From: VXMO01 sp034422835
Lineage (GTDB): Bacteria; Chloroflexota; Dehalococcoidia; UBA6926
Length of the DNA: 64,000 nucleotides
Assembly: GCA_034422835.1 (NCBI GenBank)
Contig: DAOUJJ010000011.1
Location: forward strand, 12,924 to 76,923
Direction of reading: 5' to 3'
This document shows positions 44,109 through 52,639 of the stretch, in pieces. A program made the translations under genes and the position numbers. Within the stretch, counting starts at the first letter, position 1. Each line of letters begins with the position of its first letter. The notes beneath the pieces were generated by a model. It saw only the letters and a list, made by a program, of their open reading frames with translations. It had not been told where the DNA came from and did no database searches.

Positions 44109-44936
44109 ATGACTAGCCAACCCGATAACCCACAAACAGCGGCAGGCGCGTTCCGCGCCGGTGACCTCGTTCTGCTCACCGACCGCAAGCGGCGCAAGTA
44201 CCTCGTCACGCTCAAAGAGGGCGGCGAGTTTCACTCCCACGCCGGCATCATCTCCCACAACGACATGATCGGCCGGCCCGAGGGGAGCGAGTTCAGAACG
44301 TCCCAGCGCGGCGGCGTCTACCTCGCCCTGCGCCCCACGCTCGCCGACTACATCCTCACGATGAAGCGCGGCGCAACGCCAATCTACCCCAAGGACATCG
44401 GCCCGATTCTCACCCATGCGGATATCCGCCCCGGGGCAAGGGTGGTCGAGGCGGGCATCGGCTCAGGCGCGCTGACAATCGCGCTGCTGCAAGCCGTCGG
44501 CGAATCCGGCCACGTCTATTCCTATGAAACCCGTGAGGACTTTGCCGCGCTGGCGCAGCGCAACGTCTCCGACTTTCTGCCCGATGATTCAGCCAACCGA
44601 CTTACCGTCCACGTATCCGACATCTACGCGGACGGCATCAAGGAAGAAGACATCGACCGCGTCGTGCTGGATCTGCCGGAGCCATCGCGAGTCATTCCTC
44701 ATGCGCGGGAGGCGATGCGGCCGGGCGGAATCTTCCTGGCCTTTGTGCCAACGACGTTGCAGTTACACCGACTGTGGCAAGACCTGGAGGCCGACCCGGT
44801 ATTTGACCTGATCGAACAGTTTGAGATCGCCCTGCGCTCCTGGGACGCCGGCCCCAACACCCTCCGCCCCGCGCACCGCATGGTCGCCCACACCGGCTTC
44901 ATCACAACGGCTCGAAGGTTGGCAGACCCTGCCTAG
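44109..44936 (+). CDS. trmI: tRNA (adenine-N1-)-methyltransferase, TrmI family
   Basis: 275 residues. The N-terminal beta domain with GDLVLLTDRKRRKYLVTLKEG leads to a Rossmann SAM-binding core: VVEAGIGSGALTIALL, then VYSYETREDFAALAQRN and VVLDLPEPSRVIPHA. TrmI methylates A58 in the T-loop of tRNAs. The C-terminus PNTLRPAHRMVAHTGFITTARR is typical. It is convergent with, and overlaps by 4 nt, the aminotransferase gene. Confidence 0.92.
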   Translation: MTSQPDNPQTAAGAFRAGDLVLLTDRKRRKYLVTLKEGGEFHSHAGIISHNDMIGRPEGSEFRTSQRGGVYLALRPTLADYILTMKRGATPIYPKDIGPILTHADIRPGARVVEAGIGSGALTIALLQAVGESGHVYSYETREDFAALAQRNVSDFLPDDSANRLTVHVSDIYADGIKEEDIDRVVLDLPEPSRVIPHAREAMRPGGIFLAFVPTTLQLHRLWQDLEADPVFDLIEQFEIALRSWDAGPNTLRPAHRMVAHTGFITTARRLADPA

Positions 44937-46150
44937 AACAGCCGGCCCCGGCTCTCGTCCTGCAACCGCTCCACTGCGCGGCCAAGCCGTCGCAGTCCCT
45001 CGCCGATGTTATCGATGGACACTTCGCTGAACGCGAACCGCATGTACTGCGTGGGCGGCTCATCTTCAACGAAGAAACGGGACCCGGGCGCGAAGGACAC
45101 CCGCTCCTCGCGCGCCAGTTCCCACAGCCGCGGCACGTCCACATCCTTATGCGCCTCAAGCCAGAAGAAAAACCCTCCCGCGGGGGTGGTCCACTGCGCC
45201 ATCGGCCCAAGATTTTCCTTGACGGCAAGGCTGAACGCAGTGCGTTTGCGCCGGTACACCTCGCGCACCCGATTGAGATGCGGATCGAGTTGATCATTGG
45301 CGAGGAATCGCGCCAGCATCCGGGAGAGAGTCACGCTCGTCCCCATGTCCGTGCGGTTGGCCGCCGCGTGCTGAACGGCGGGAGGCGAACCCGTGAGCCA
45401 GCCGATTCGCAGCCCCGGGCCGATTACCTTGCTGAAGGTGCCCACCTGCACCGTCTGCTCCGGCGCGAGCGACAGCAATGACGGCGCATCGATGCCGTCG
45501 ATGCCTACCTCCGCATACGCCGCGTCCTCAACGATGAGGCAACCGGCATTCGCGGCAAGTTCGACAAGCCGCCTGCGCAGCATAGTCGGCATCTGAACGC
45601 CGGTTGGGTTTTGATAATCGGGCGTGAGATAGATCAGCTTGGGACGGTCGCCCGCCGCCCGCAAGCCTGAGAGAGTCTGTTCAAGCTCATCGATATCGAG
45701 TCCGTTCGCCCCGGACGAGACGGGCACGAGCCGCGCGCCGTGCGCCCGGAACGTCCACAGCGAGCCCGTGAACGTCGGATTCTCCGTAATCACAACGTCG
45801 CCGGGGTCGATGAACGTGGCACAGACACTGTCCAATGCTTGAGAGGCGCCCGTCGTGATGACAACGTGCTCCGGTGGAGTCTCGACTCCATGCAGCCTCG
45901 AAACCCGTTCCGCAATCTGTTCCCGCAAACTGATATCGCCCATCGACGAGCCATACTGGAGCGCGGCGATGCCCTCTTCTGCGATAACGGCTTGTGCCGC
46001 CTCATCGAGTTGTTCCAATGGCAAAGTCTCGGGGTCGGGAACACCCGCGCCAAACCCTATCGTTCCCTCCGGCATCGGCGTGACACTGCTCCACGGGTGC
46101 TGCAGGCCGCCCCGTCGCGACAGCAAACTGTTGAACGTTTCCGCATCCAC
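44933..46150 (-). CDS. PLP-dependent aminotransferase, class I/II
   Basis: 405 residues. The fold-type I features are YLTPDYQNPTGVQMP, IVEDAAYAEV and the PLP Lys in VGTFSKVIGPGLRIGWLTGSPP. The closest characterised group is the LysN/2-aminoadipate aminotransferase and MocR catalytic-domain branch; there is no GntR HTH. The substrate is not determined. The gene is divergent from the tRNA-Gly. Confidence 0.85.
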   Translation of the reverse strand: MDAETFNSLLSRRGGLQHPWSSVTPMPEGTIGFGAGVPDPETLPLEQLDEAAQAVIAEEGIAALQYGSSMGDISLREQIAERVSRLHGVETPPEHVVITTGASQALDSVCATFIDPGDVVITENPTFTGSLWTFRAHGARLVPVSSGANGLDIDELEQTLSGLRAAGDRPKLIYLTPDYQNPTGVQMPTMLRRRLVELAANAGCLIVEDAAYAEVGIDGIDAPSLLSLAPEQTVQVGTFSKVIGPGLRIGWLTGSPPAVQHAAANRTDMGTSVTLSRMLARFLANDQLDPHLNRVREVYRRKRTAFSLAVKENLGPMAQWTTPAGGFFFWLEAHKDVDVPRLWELAREERVSFAPGSRFFVEDEPPTQYMRFAFSEVSIDNIGEGLRRLGRAVERLQDESRGRLF

Positions 46151-46304
46151 CGCTCTGAACCCCCAAGCGCCGCGTTCAATCGAATATCTAATCCATCATG
46201 TGCCCTGAGTTCGAGGCGGGCAACTGTCCCGCCTTGACATTCCCCTGCGGTGAGCGCATACATAGTCCTACGCCGCATCATCCACGCGTGGCGCGGCAAC
46301 GTGA

Positions 46305-46379
46305 GCGGGCGTAACTCAGTGGTAGAGTGTCTGCTTCCCAAGCAGAATGTCGTGGGTTCGATCCCCATCGCCCGCTCCA
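46305..46379 (+). tRNA. tRNA-Gly (CCC)
   Basis: The acceptor stem GCGGGCG (46305-46311) pairs with CGCCCGC (46369-46375); the D arm, the T arm GTGGGTTCGATCCCCAT and the anticodon loop TTCCCAA (anticodon CCC) are present. The CCA end is encoded at 46377-46379. Confidence 0.93.
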
Positions 46380-46394
46380 CCTCCACCCACCCGT

Positions 46395-46400
46395 TACACT
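46395..46400 (+). promoter_or_regulatory. Putative -10 of ffh (leaderless)
   Basis: TACACT ends 9 nt before the ffh ATG at 46410, the same spacing as in gatB, without a Shine-Dalgarno. Read-through from the tRNA gene is an alternative. Confidence 0.35.
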
Positions 46401-46409
46401 TAAAGAACC

Positions 46410-47741
46410 ATGTTTGAAGCACTTACCGAACGACTCACCGGCGTTTTCAATCGACTTTCAGGCCGCGGCCGCATCACCGAAGCGGACGTTGAAGAGGCGC
46501 TGCGCGAGGTCCGACGCGCCCTCCTTGAGGCCGACGTCAACCTCCGCGTGGTACGCGAACTCCAACAGAGCATCCGCGACCGCGCCGTCGGTGAGGAGGT
46601 CCTTCAGTCCGTCACGCCCGTCCAGCAGATCATCAAGATCGTGCAGGAGGAACTGACGGACGTTCTCGGCAAGGAGCATCGGAATCTCGATGCGGGCGAC
46701 AGCCGCCCCGCCACCATCCTCCTTGTTGGCCTGCAGGGCTCCGGCAAGACGACAACCGCCGCCAAGCTCGCCTCCAACCTGGTGCAGCAGGGGCAGGCCG
46801 TCTCACTCGGCGCAGGCGACGTGCGCCGTCCCGCCGCCATCGAGCAACTGACCGCGCTCGGCAGCCAGATCAACGTGCCTGTCCACGCGGAGCCGGGCAA
46901 TTCGAACGCCGTCGCCGTCGCCAAATCGTCCCTTGCCGCCGCCCGCGATGCGAACGCCCATTGGCACATCTTTGACACCGGTGGACGGCTGCAGGTCGAT
47001 GATGAGCTGATGAAAGAACTGGCGGACGTGCGCAAGGCGCTCAACCCCGCCGAGGTGCTGCTTGTTGTCGATGCCATGACCGGCCAGGACGCCGTCAACG
47101 CCGCGGAGGAGTTCCATCGACAGGTGCCGCTGACAGGTCTTGTCCTCACCAAGATGGACGGCGACGCGCGCGGCGGTGCGGCTTTGTCCATCACGTCCGT
47201 CACCGGCTTGCCCGTCATGTTCATCGGCGTTGGCGAGCGCATGGACGCGCTGGAGCCGTTCTACCCGGACAGGCTGGCAGGCCGCATCCTCGGCATGGGC
47301 GATGTGGTCACTCTCGTCGAAAAGGCGCAGCAGACCATCGACGAGGAAAAGGCGCGGGAGATGGAGCGCAAGCTCCGCACCGCCAGCTTCGACCTCAACG
47401 ATTTCCTGGAGCAGATGAACCAGCTGCGCAACATGGGCGGCATGGCGAACCTGGTGGATATGATCCCCGGTTTCAACCAGATCAAGGGCAAGGTATCCGC
47501 CGACGCATTCGACGAGAAGCAAATCAAGCGCGTGGAGGCCATCGTGCTGTCCATGACGCAGGAGGAACGGCAGAGGCCGGAGATCATCGGCGGCAGCAGG
47601 AGGAAACGCATCGCGCGGGGCAGCGGCACACAGCCCGCGGACGTGAACCGTCTACTCAATCAGTTCGGCGAGATGCGCAAGATGATGAAGCAGCTATCGT
47701 CCGGCAAAAAGATTCGCGGTTTGCCGTTCAAGCTTGGCTAA
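46410..47741 (+). CDS. ffh: Signal recognition particle protein Ffh
   Basis: 443 residues: N-domain (1-85), GTPase G-domain with P-loop GLQGSGKTTTAAKLA and TKMDGDARGGAALS, and a Met-rich M-domain from about residue 300 that binds 4.5S RNA and signal peptides. The G3 motif reads DTGGRLQVD instead of the usual DTAGRLHID, and DVRRPAA matches the G2 region. It ends RKMMKQL...GLPFKLG. It targets membrane proteins with FtsY. Three REP-like repeats lie just after the stop. Confidence 0.96.
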   Translation: MFEALTERLTGVFNRLSGRGRITEADVEEALREVRRALLEADVNLRVVRELQQSIRDRAVGEEVLQSVTPVQQIIKIVQEELTDVLGKEHRNLDAGDSRPATILLVGLQGSGKTTTAAKLASNLVQQGQAVSLGAGDVRRPAAIEQLTALGSQINVPVHAEPGNSNAVAVAKSSLAAARDANAHWHIFDTGGRLQVDDELMKELADVRKALNPAEVLLVVDAMTGQDAVNAAEEFHRQVPLTGLVLTKMDGDARGGAALSITSVTGLPVMFIGVGERMDALEPFYPDRLAGRILGMGDVVTLVEKAQQTIDEEKAREMERKLRTASFDLNDFLEQMNQLRNMGGMANLVDMIPGFNQIKGKVSADAFDEKQIKRVEAIVLSMTQEERQRPEIIGGSRRKRIARGSGTQPADVNRLLNQFGEMRKMMKQLSSGKKIRGLPFKLG

Positions 47742-47744
47742 CCG

Positions 47745-47861
47745 CCCCCGTTCACCCTGAGCTTGCCGAAGGGCCCCGTCATCCCCCGACGCCTTCCCGT
47801 TCACTCTGAGCTTGTCGAAGGGCCGCCACCAACCGGTTCACCCTGAGTTTGTCGAAGGGCC
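47745..47861. repeat. Three same-orientation REP-like repeats after ffh
   Basis: Three copies of a CCGTTCA-CYCTGAGYTTGYCGAAGGG unit in a row, with a CGTCATyCCC motif between the first two. The third lies inside the 3' end of the next gene. Confidence 0.8.
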
Positions 47862-48164
47862 CCCGTCATTCCCGCGTAGACCTTCCCGCAGCCGCGCAAC
47901 GAGCGGCTTCAGCGACTCCAGCAGCGCGTTGGCCTCTTCCGGTGGAATCTCAAACGGCTTACGATTCGTCTCCGGAAAGACCATCCAGAAATAGAACCCT
48001 TCCCACGCGCGATCTGCCGCCATATCGTTGCGCGCCCGCATGATCGTCTCCAGGTATTTGCCGTGAAACCGCTGCCGGACATGCTCGCGCAGCCCTTCGT
48101 CCCCCGTCAAAGAGGGCGAGGTCTCAAACACAGCAAGCCAATCTTCCGCAGTTGGGATGGTCAT
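47838..48164 (-). CDS. Hypothetical protein (108 aa), tail from a repeat
   Basis: 108 residues, ATG overlapping the stop of the upstream gene by 4 nt. No family is recognised; residues 1-85 are a compact helical-looking domain with WEGFYFWMVFPETNRKPFEIPPEEANALL. The last residues (GGPSTNSG) are encoded by a REP-like repeat, so the natural C-terminus was probably replaced or extended when the repeat inserted. It is the last gene of the minus-strand nuclease cluster. Confidence 0.6.
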   Translation of the reverse strand: MTIPTAEDWLAVFETSPSLTGDEGLREHVRQRFHGKYLETIMRARNDMAADRAWEGFYFWMVFPETNRKPFEIPPEEANALLESLKPLVARLREGLRGNDGGPSTNSG

Positions 48165-49231
48165 TCAACTACTACGTCAGACGGCTTACGATACGTCGGC
48201 CCATTAGGATCAATAATCTTGGCGATGGATTCAAGTTCGGTGACGATGGCGTTTAGAGTAGCTTCGCGTGGTACATCCTGCGGCAACGGGATTGAGACAT
48301 TGACTCTCATCCAACTGAGGAGCCCCGACTGAGATTCGGCTCGGCCTGCCATCTTTACACGAACCTCGTCTAGCGTGACCCTGCCAGAGTCATCATAGAA
48401 CGATAACCACAACTGCTTGTCAGGTACCTGCTTGGCGACCTCATCCACGGTGCCAAGCCAAACGTACAGACCAGCAAGGCGAAGATACCTGCCGTAGTAT
48501 CCAAATCCCTGCCCTACGGTCAATCCTTCAGTATTCGCCCAGCCGGATTCTCTCAGTCGGGCAACAGCTTCCGCCAACATCAACTTGAGTTCCTCACCCC
48601 GCGTGTCACTTCTACCCTCGACCGCGGCTACAGCAAGTGCCTGCAATTCCACAATCTCAAACATAGCTTGTGCTTTGTTATCGTGTCCTACCCTGTCTGC
48701 CAACTTCTGGAGCAAATGCTTCCAACTTGTGAGCATCAGGTGGCGTTTGCCATTGGATTCAGACGCCACGACTAAGCTCTCGCTCTGGTCAGCGGCACCC
48801 AGTTCATGTCCTTTCTCACGCAGCCGACTAACCAGTTCATCCCATAGTCCAGGGGTCTCGACACGGTATTGAGGAGCCAGGAATAGCAGCACGCTCCGTT
48901 TGTCCGTCGGCAGGTTTTCCCAATAGGTAACTGGCTGATTGTGAGTCAGGGGCGCCCAGAATTTCGATTCGACGTATGCCAATAAGTTGTCATCGGAGTC
49001 GTGCAGGGCCATATCCGGGTAAGCGCCGGACGCCACAAGGAATGACTGTGTTTCCGCCTTTGCGATGGACAGAGGGGCGTCGGCATCACCCAGAAATTCG
49101 GACAGCGCCGCGCGTGCCGAGGCAGAGCGGTTCAGAATAAAACTCAGTGCGTCCGTCGCGACATCCTCCAGCCCGACGGTGTGCCGAACGGCAATGTAAC
49201 TAAGGAGGCTATCGTTATCGGAAATCGTCAT
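48161..49231 (-). CDS. Putative PD-(D/E)XK nuclease-fold protein
   Basis: 356 residues. The N-terminal half carries a pattern like PDDEXK_4 (PF14281): YPDMALHDSDDNLLAYVESKFWAPLTHNQPVTYWE, with Asp, then Glu-Ser-Lys, then an NQ-Y segment. Conserved-looking helices and a C-terminal strand-rich domain (WMRVNVSIPLP) follow. Such proteins include nucleases and defence proteins; activity is inferred from the motif only. It lies 33 nt downstream of the EEP gene and overlaps the 108-aa gene by 4 nt. Confidence 0.55.
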   Translation of the reverse strand: MTISDNDSLLSYIAVRHTVGLEDVATDALSFILNRSASARAALSEFLGDADAPLSIAKAETQSFLVASGAYPDMALHDSDDNLLAYVESKFWAPLTHNQPVTYWENLPTDKRSVLLFLAPQYRVETPGLWDELVSRLREKGHELGAADQSESLVVASESNGKRHLMLTSWKHLLQKLADRVGHDNKAQAMFEIVELQALAVAAVEGRSDTRGEELKLMLAEAVARLRESGWANTEGLTVGQGFGYYGRYLRLAGLYVWLGTVDEVAKQVPDKQLWLSFYDDSGRVTLDEVRVKMAGRAESQSGLLSWMRVNVSIPLPQDVPREATLNAIVTELESIAKIIDPNGPTYRKPSDVVVE

Positions 49232-49264
49232 TCTCCCTCCGCATCGACGTTGTCTCTCGCGCCT

Positions 49265-50137
49265 CTACCCATCAATCTCAATCAGTATCCGGCAGTGGTC
49301 GCTCGATCCCCACTCGTCCACTTCATTCAGGGCACGGACATTGATGGATTCATGGAACCCACGAGAGGCAAAGGCGAAGTCAAGCTGTCTGTTGTCGGTC
49401 ACTGCCGGGTTGTTGTTATGCGAGTACGTAATGACGTTTCGGGAATCCGCCGGCTCACCTGGCAGCCGCTTTTCTGCCTGTCGTCCATTCGGAGCCTGCG
49501 GCCCGATGAACTCCAGCCCGATGGCCCGCATCCGATCAAATACAGAGCGGTATCTCGCCTCCCAATATGGATCACCGCCGTCACCATAACCATGGAAGAT
49601 GTTTAGATCACCGCTGGCCACAATCCGATGTGTGCCGGGATTCTCATGGCCGATGAACGCCGCAAGATCGGAGATGATTCGATGCACAGAGGCATCGGCG
49701 TATATCCACCTGGAACCCGTGCTGGCATGCGGCCCCAACCACCGCCCATACATAGATACTGCGATGAATGGCTCAACCGAGCCATCCTTAGTTGTGACGC
49801 GCGCAGCCGCCATCGTGCCGATGCCGCTAACGGAGATCTCATCACTATTCCCTGTCCATCCAGGGCCAATTTGCGTAAACCACTCAACATCCACGCGATC
49901 CGAGATCTTCACGATCATCGGCGGGTTAGCAAAGAGATTTATCCAACCGCGCCCCTCCCACCAGTCAGAGTTCCAGTGCCGCGAGTCATACGACTCTTTC
50001 GGGCCGATTCCCACGCCGTGAACATCTCCCGGAGGCTGTCCTGCTTCCTGCAAGAGCGCAACGTCGGCATCCATCTTGGCGAGTTCCCGCCAAGGATCAA
50101 GCCGTCCCGCAATATTCCAGCTAACAACACGAATCAC
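49265..50137 (-). CDS. Endonuclease/exonuclease/phosphatase family protein (EEP 1)
   Basis: 290 residues from GTG 50137, preceded by GGAG 8-11 nt away; the frame extends upstream into the PIN gene but without EEP homology. The catalytic motifs are VVSWNIAG, ALLQEAG, ASGDLNIF, LDFAFAS and SSDHCRI. EEP enzymes hydrolyse phosphodiester or phosphomonoester bonds in DNA, RNA or lipids. Another EEP gene lies in the same operon at 50920-51648, beyond a TA cassette. A near-copy of the first 28 nt is found at 50895-50923. Confidence 0.85.
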   Translation of the reverse strand: MIRVVSWNIAGRLDPWRELAKMDADVALLQEAGQPPGDVHGVGIGPKESYDSRHWNSDWWEGRGWINLFANPPMIVKISDRVDVEWFTQIGPGWTGNSDEISVSGIGTMAAARVTTKDGSVEPFIAVSMYGRWLGPHASTGSRWIYADASVHRIISDLAAFIGHENPGTHRIVASGDLNIFHGYGDGGDPYWEARYRSVFDRMRAIGLEFIGPQAPNGRQAEKRLPGEPADSRNVITYSHNNNPAVTDNRQLDFAFASRGFHESINVRALNEVDEWGSSDHCRILIEIDG

Positions 50138-50141
50138 TCTG

Positions 50142-50539
50142 TCACTCTCCGACAAGCGCCACTCCGTCAATGCGGGAGAATCTGCGATCAAAGGTGTAGA
50201 GGGGCAGCGCGCCCATCCTGCGTGACGCTTCAAAGATCAGCAGATCAGAAAAACCATGATTGCTGTCACGGTAGAGTCGCATGGCATTGCCCACGTCATC
50301 CACCGTCTCCACGATGACGTTATCCCTACCGATCAGGAAGATTATCTCGGCAGCTATGTGTTCCCGTGGGAATCGATAGCTGCGTTCGAGCACCCAAACA
50401 GTTTCGAGGATAACTTCTCGACAAATGAAACCTGGACTCTCCGGCGTCAGGCTTGCAACAAACGCCGGGCTCTTTCAGATTGGTCAGCATCGTCACCAAG
50501 AATTGAGCGCAGCAACACGTTGGCGTCAATACTGATCAC
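50142..50539 (-). pseudogene. Frameshifted VapC-like PIN toxin
   Basis: The GTG start at 50539 overlaps the antitoxin stop by 4 nt and gives ISIDANVLLRSILGDDADQ...RRLLQA, then TGA at 50447-50449. In the next frame the sequence continues LTPESPGFICREVILETVW and LERSYRFPREHIAAEIIF, to DRRFSRIDGVALVGE. One missing C near 50450 (GCCTGA for GCCCTGA) explains the break. Together the halves form a full PIN domain of about 132 residues. A real mutation, sequencing error or programmed frameshift are possible. Confidence 0.85.
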
Positions 50540-50790
50540 CGAGGCATATTCCTTTCAATCCTTTCCTGAATCGCCTCATCAATGGCCTGTTCCATATCCT
50601 CCAGGGTCTTCGTCGGACCATCATATTTGAGGTTGCCAAACAGTTCACTTATCGGGCCGACCGGGATGAGCATGGCCATGTTGCCATCGACAATGAACCG
50701 CACCTTGCCGCCAGGCTTAATGGACAGTTCCTCCCGAAGACCCTTTGGCAACGTGATTTGCCCCTTGTCAGTGATTTTCGCCTCGTACAT
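50536..50790 (-). CDS. AbrB/MazE-type (SpoVT) antitoxin
   Basis: 84 residues from ATG 50790, with GGGAG 6 nt upstream. The N-terminus EAKITDKGQITLPKGLREELSIKPGGKVRF is the swapped-hairpin AbrB DNA-binding fold; the C-terminal helix MEQAIDEAIQERIER would bind the toxin. It is the partner of the following PIN gene, which it overlaps by 4 nt. Confidence 0.85.
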   Translation of the reverse strand: MYEAKITDKGQITLPKGLREELSIKPGGKVRFIVDGNMAMLIPVGPISELFGNLKYDGPTKTLEDMEQAIDEAIQERIERNMPR

Positions 50791-50890
50791 GTCGGCTCCC
50801 TTTTCGCCACGTATTAGCAGTTGTGTCCTTACAATACCGCAAATCTCCTTACTTTCCACTCTACTCATCAAGCTCATCCGGTGAGCGCTC

Positions 50891-50923
50891 TCATCCGATA
50901 TTCCGGCTAACAACCCGAATCAT
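50891..50923 (-). pseudogene. 11-codon stub of an EEP gene start
   Basis: ATG ATT CGG GTT GTT AGC CGG AAT ATC GGA TGA reads MIRVVSRNIG then stop. It overlaps the stop of the upstream EEP gene (ATGA) and 23 of 28 bases match the start of EEP 1 at 50137. It looks like the original EEP 1 start, separated from its gene by the TA cassette. Confidence 0.6.
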
Positions 50924-51648
50924 GCGTTTGATGGTACAGAAGAGACCGTGGCCGTGACCCCGTAGTGGTCCGAGAGCTTCTTGCCATCGTGGATGTTGCT
51001 GATGGGCTCTACCGAGTTGCAAACCAAATCTGTGCCCAGGGCGATATGGTCGATGTTCCTGCGTCCTTCGAAGGTAATGTCTGCCGTCACAATCACCATG
51101 CTGGGCGAGAAGGCCTCTTTGAGGGCCTCTCGAAGGTGGACGGGAGCGCGGGCGCCCTGCCCTATGACCTGGTTGAAGTCACCCATGACAATCTTGGGGC
51201 GCGATGCTTGCCCGGCAAGAATCTCGGTCAGTGCAGCCAAGTACTGCTGATGATCCTCCCACCGCTCCCTGCGTTCCACGCCACGTCTCGCCTCAGTGCG
51301 TGAGCCGAACCACGGAATGCAGATGCCCATGACCAAGATTTCGCCCATCGACGTTTGGGTGATGCCAGAGATGAATCTGCCGGGCGTCAGCGATTCATGG
51401 CCTAGATCGTCGATATTTCGCCACGGCTGCCGCGACCAAAGCATCACTTTACGGCGCGGTCCCCTGTCGCCATAGCCATAGTCAGGCTGCGCGTTGATCG
51501 AGTAGCCATCGCGTGAAAGAAGTTTGTCATGTGTCTCAGTGAGGCACACGACTTCGGGCGCGAGGTCCTCAATGCGGCGAAGTATCTCGGGGGTGCGAGC
51601 CGATCGCGGCGTCGCCCACTGCACGTTCCAATTGACGACCCGAATCAT
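50920..51648 (-). CDS. Endonuclease/exonuclease/phosphatase family protein (EEP 2)
   Basis: 242 residues. It carries the EEP catalytic motifs: VVNWNVQW, CLTETHD, VMGDFNQV, NIDHIALG and LSDHYGV. Both EEP genes start M/V-IRVV, so they are paralogues in one operon. The role is unknown; nuclease or phosphatase activity is expected from the intact motifs. The stop overlaps the stub. Confidence 0.85.
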   Translation of the reverse strand: MIRVVNWNVQWATPRSARTPEILRRIEDLAPEVVCLTETHDKLLSRDGYSINAQPDYGYGDRGPRRKVMLWSRQPWRNIDDLGHESLTPGRFISGITQTSMGEILVMGICIPWFGSRTEARRGVERRERWEDHQQYLAALTEILAGQASRPKIVMGDFNQVIGQGARAPVHLREALKEAFSPSMVIVTADITFEGRRNIDHIALGTDLVCNSVEPISNIHDGKKLSDHYGVTATVSSVPSNA

Positions 51649-51694
51649 GCGTCAAGCGTAGGCCACGCAAACACGCGGAGGCAAAGGGTGACGC

Positions 51695-52153
51695 CTACTT
51701 AGGCAGATTCTGAGCCTGGGGGGCGGTCACGCCGCGGCGTCCGCTAGCGACGATAATCGTCAACACGATTGCGGATGGGACTAAGACCAGCGGAAGCAAG
51801 ACCATGAACAACGACCCGGCCAGGCTACCCAACACGGCGGCTATTAGGAATACCGTCAATCCAAATAGTCGAAGTCGACCGCGATTCTCATTGGCAGACT
51901 CCGCCTTGGCAATCGCGCCGCCACCAAGCAGTACGCCCACAATGAGGCCTCCGACAAATGCGGCAATCGCGGCTGACCCCCTAAGGTCATACGGCGAGCC
52001 GGGTAAGACGGAATGTGCCACGGCTGCCGCCAAATACAGGCTTGCGACCGCGGTAGAACAGAAAACGCACAGCCGGACAATGAGGATTCTTGGACTCCAG
52101 GTGAATAGCCCAATCACGAAGGCTTCCCTAAAGAGGCGCATCGGCCATGTCAT
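51695..52153 (-). CDS. Hypothetical membrane protein (152 aa)
   Basis: Four hydrophobic segments at about residues 25-47, 58-80, 97-117 and 118-137 suggest a four-helix membrane protein. No family is recognised. It precedes EEP 2 by 46 nt on the same strand and may belong to that operon. Confidence 0.6.
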   Translation of the reverse strand: MTWPMRLFREAFVIGLFTWSPRILIVRLCVFCSTAVASLYLAAAVAHSVLPGSPYDLRGSAAIAAFVGGLIVGVLLGGGAIAKAESANENRGRLRLFGLTVFLIAAVLGSLAGSLFMVLLPLVLVPSAIVLTIIVASGRRGVTAPQAQNLPK

Positions 52154-52209
52154 GGCACAACTCTACACTTCGTCCAACCCATTCTTCGGTTGGCTGACTG
52201 AGAGCCGCC

Positions 52210-52241
52210 TCCCCCCGCGTGACCCGCACGGGTCACGCGGG
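52210..52241. repeat. 15-bp perfect hairpin
   Basis: CCCCCGCGTGACCCG (52210-52224) and CGGGTCACGCGGGGG (52227-52241) pair completely with a 2-nt spacer. It lies just past the end of the 128-aa gene. There is no T-tract on either side. Confidence 0.6.
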
Positions 52242-52252
52242 GGCCACCAAAC

Positions 52253-52639
52253 CTAATTCAGCTCAAGCCCGGTGAGGGTATAGATCTCCTTCGAAGGCGG
52301 CTCCACCCACACCGGCAGCGCCTCCTCCTCGGTGGAAGCAAGCGCCTCGTGGAAGGGTTCGGCGAAGCCCAATTCGTGAATCTCGTCGATCTCATCCACG
52401 AAGTCGCGCTCGGAGTTCCGGCGCACGTTGTGGGCTGCGGGCGGAGCGCTCGCGATTCCCGTATCCGCAAACAGCGCAAAAGCCGACACGTCCGTCGGAC
52501 GTTCGAGATCCTCTTCGGCAAAGTGGTGTGACGGCTTTGCGGGAGGTGGGCCGGGCTCACGAGTGGAGCCCGCCGGTACATTGAAGACGGGTAACGCTCC
52601 CTGGGAAAGAACCGCCCCGATATGAAGGCTTCCAAACAT
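52253..52639 (-). CDS. Hypothetical protein (128 aa)
   Basis: The start is supported by AAGGAGGG 5 nt before the ATG. The sequence is acidic and Pro-rich with RDFVDEIDEIHELGFAEPF in the C-terminal half. No domain or membrane segment is recognised, and the protein is probably partly disordered. It is upstream of a divergent TA locus. Confidence 0.5.
   Translation of the reverse strand: MFGSLHIGAVLSQGALPVFNVPAGSTREPGPPPAKPSHHFAEEDLERPTDVSAFALFADTGIASAPPAAHNVRRNSERDFVDEIDEIHELGFAEPFHEALASTEEEALPVWVEPPSKEIYTLTGLELN

Noticed and set aside
47745..47861. CRISPR-like repeat array after ffh
   Set aside because: Only three imperfect units with uneven spacing; the same unit occurs singly and inverted elsewhere, so it is a REP-like element.
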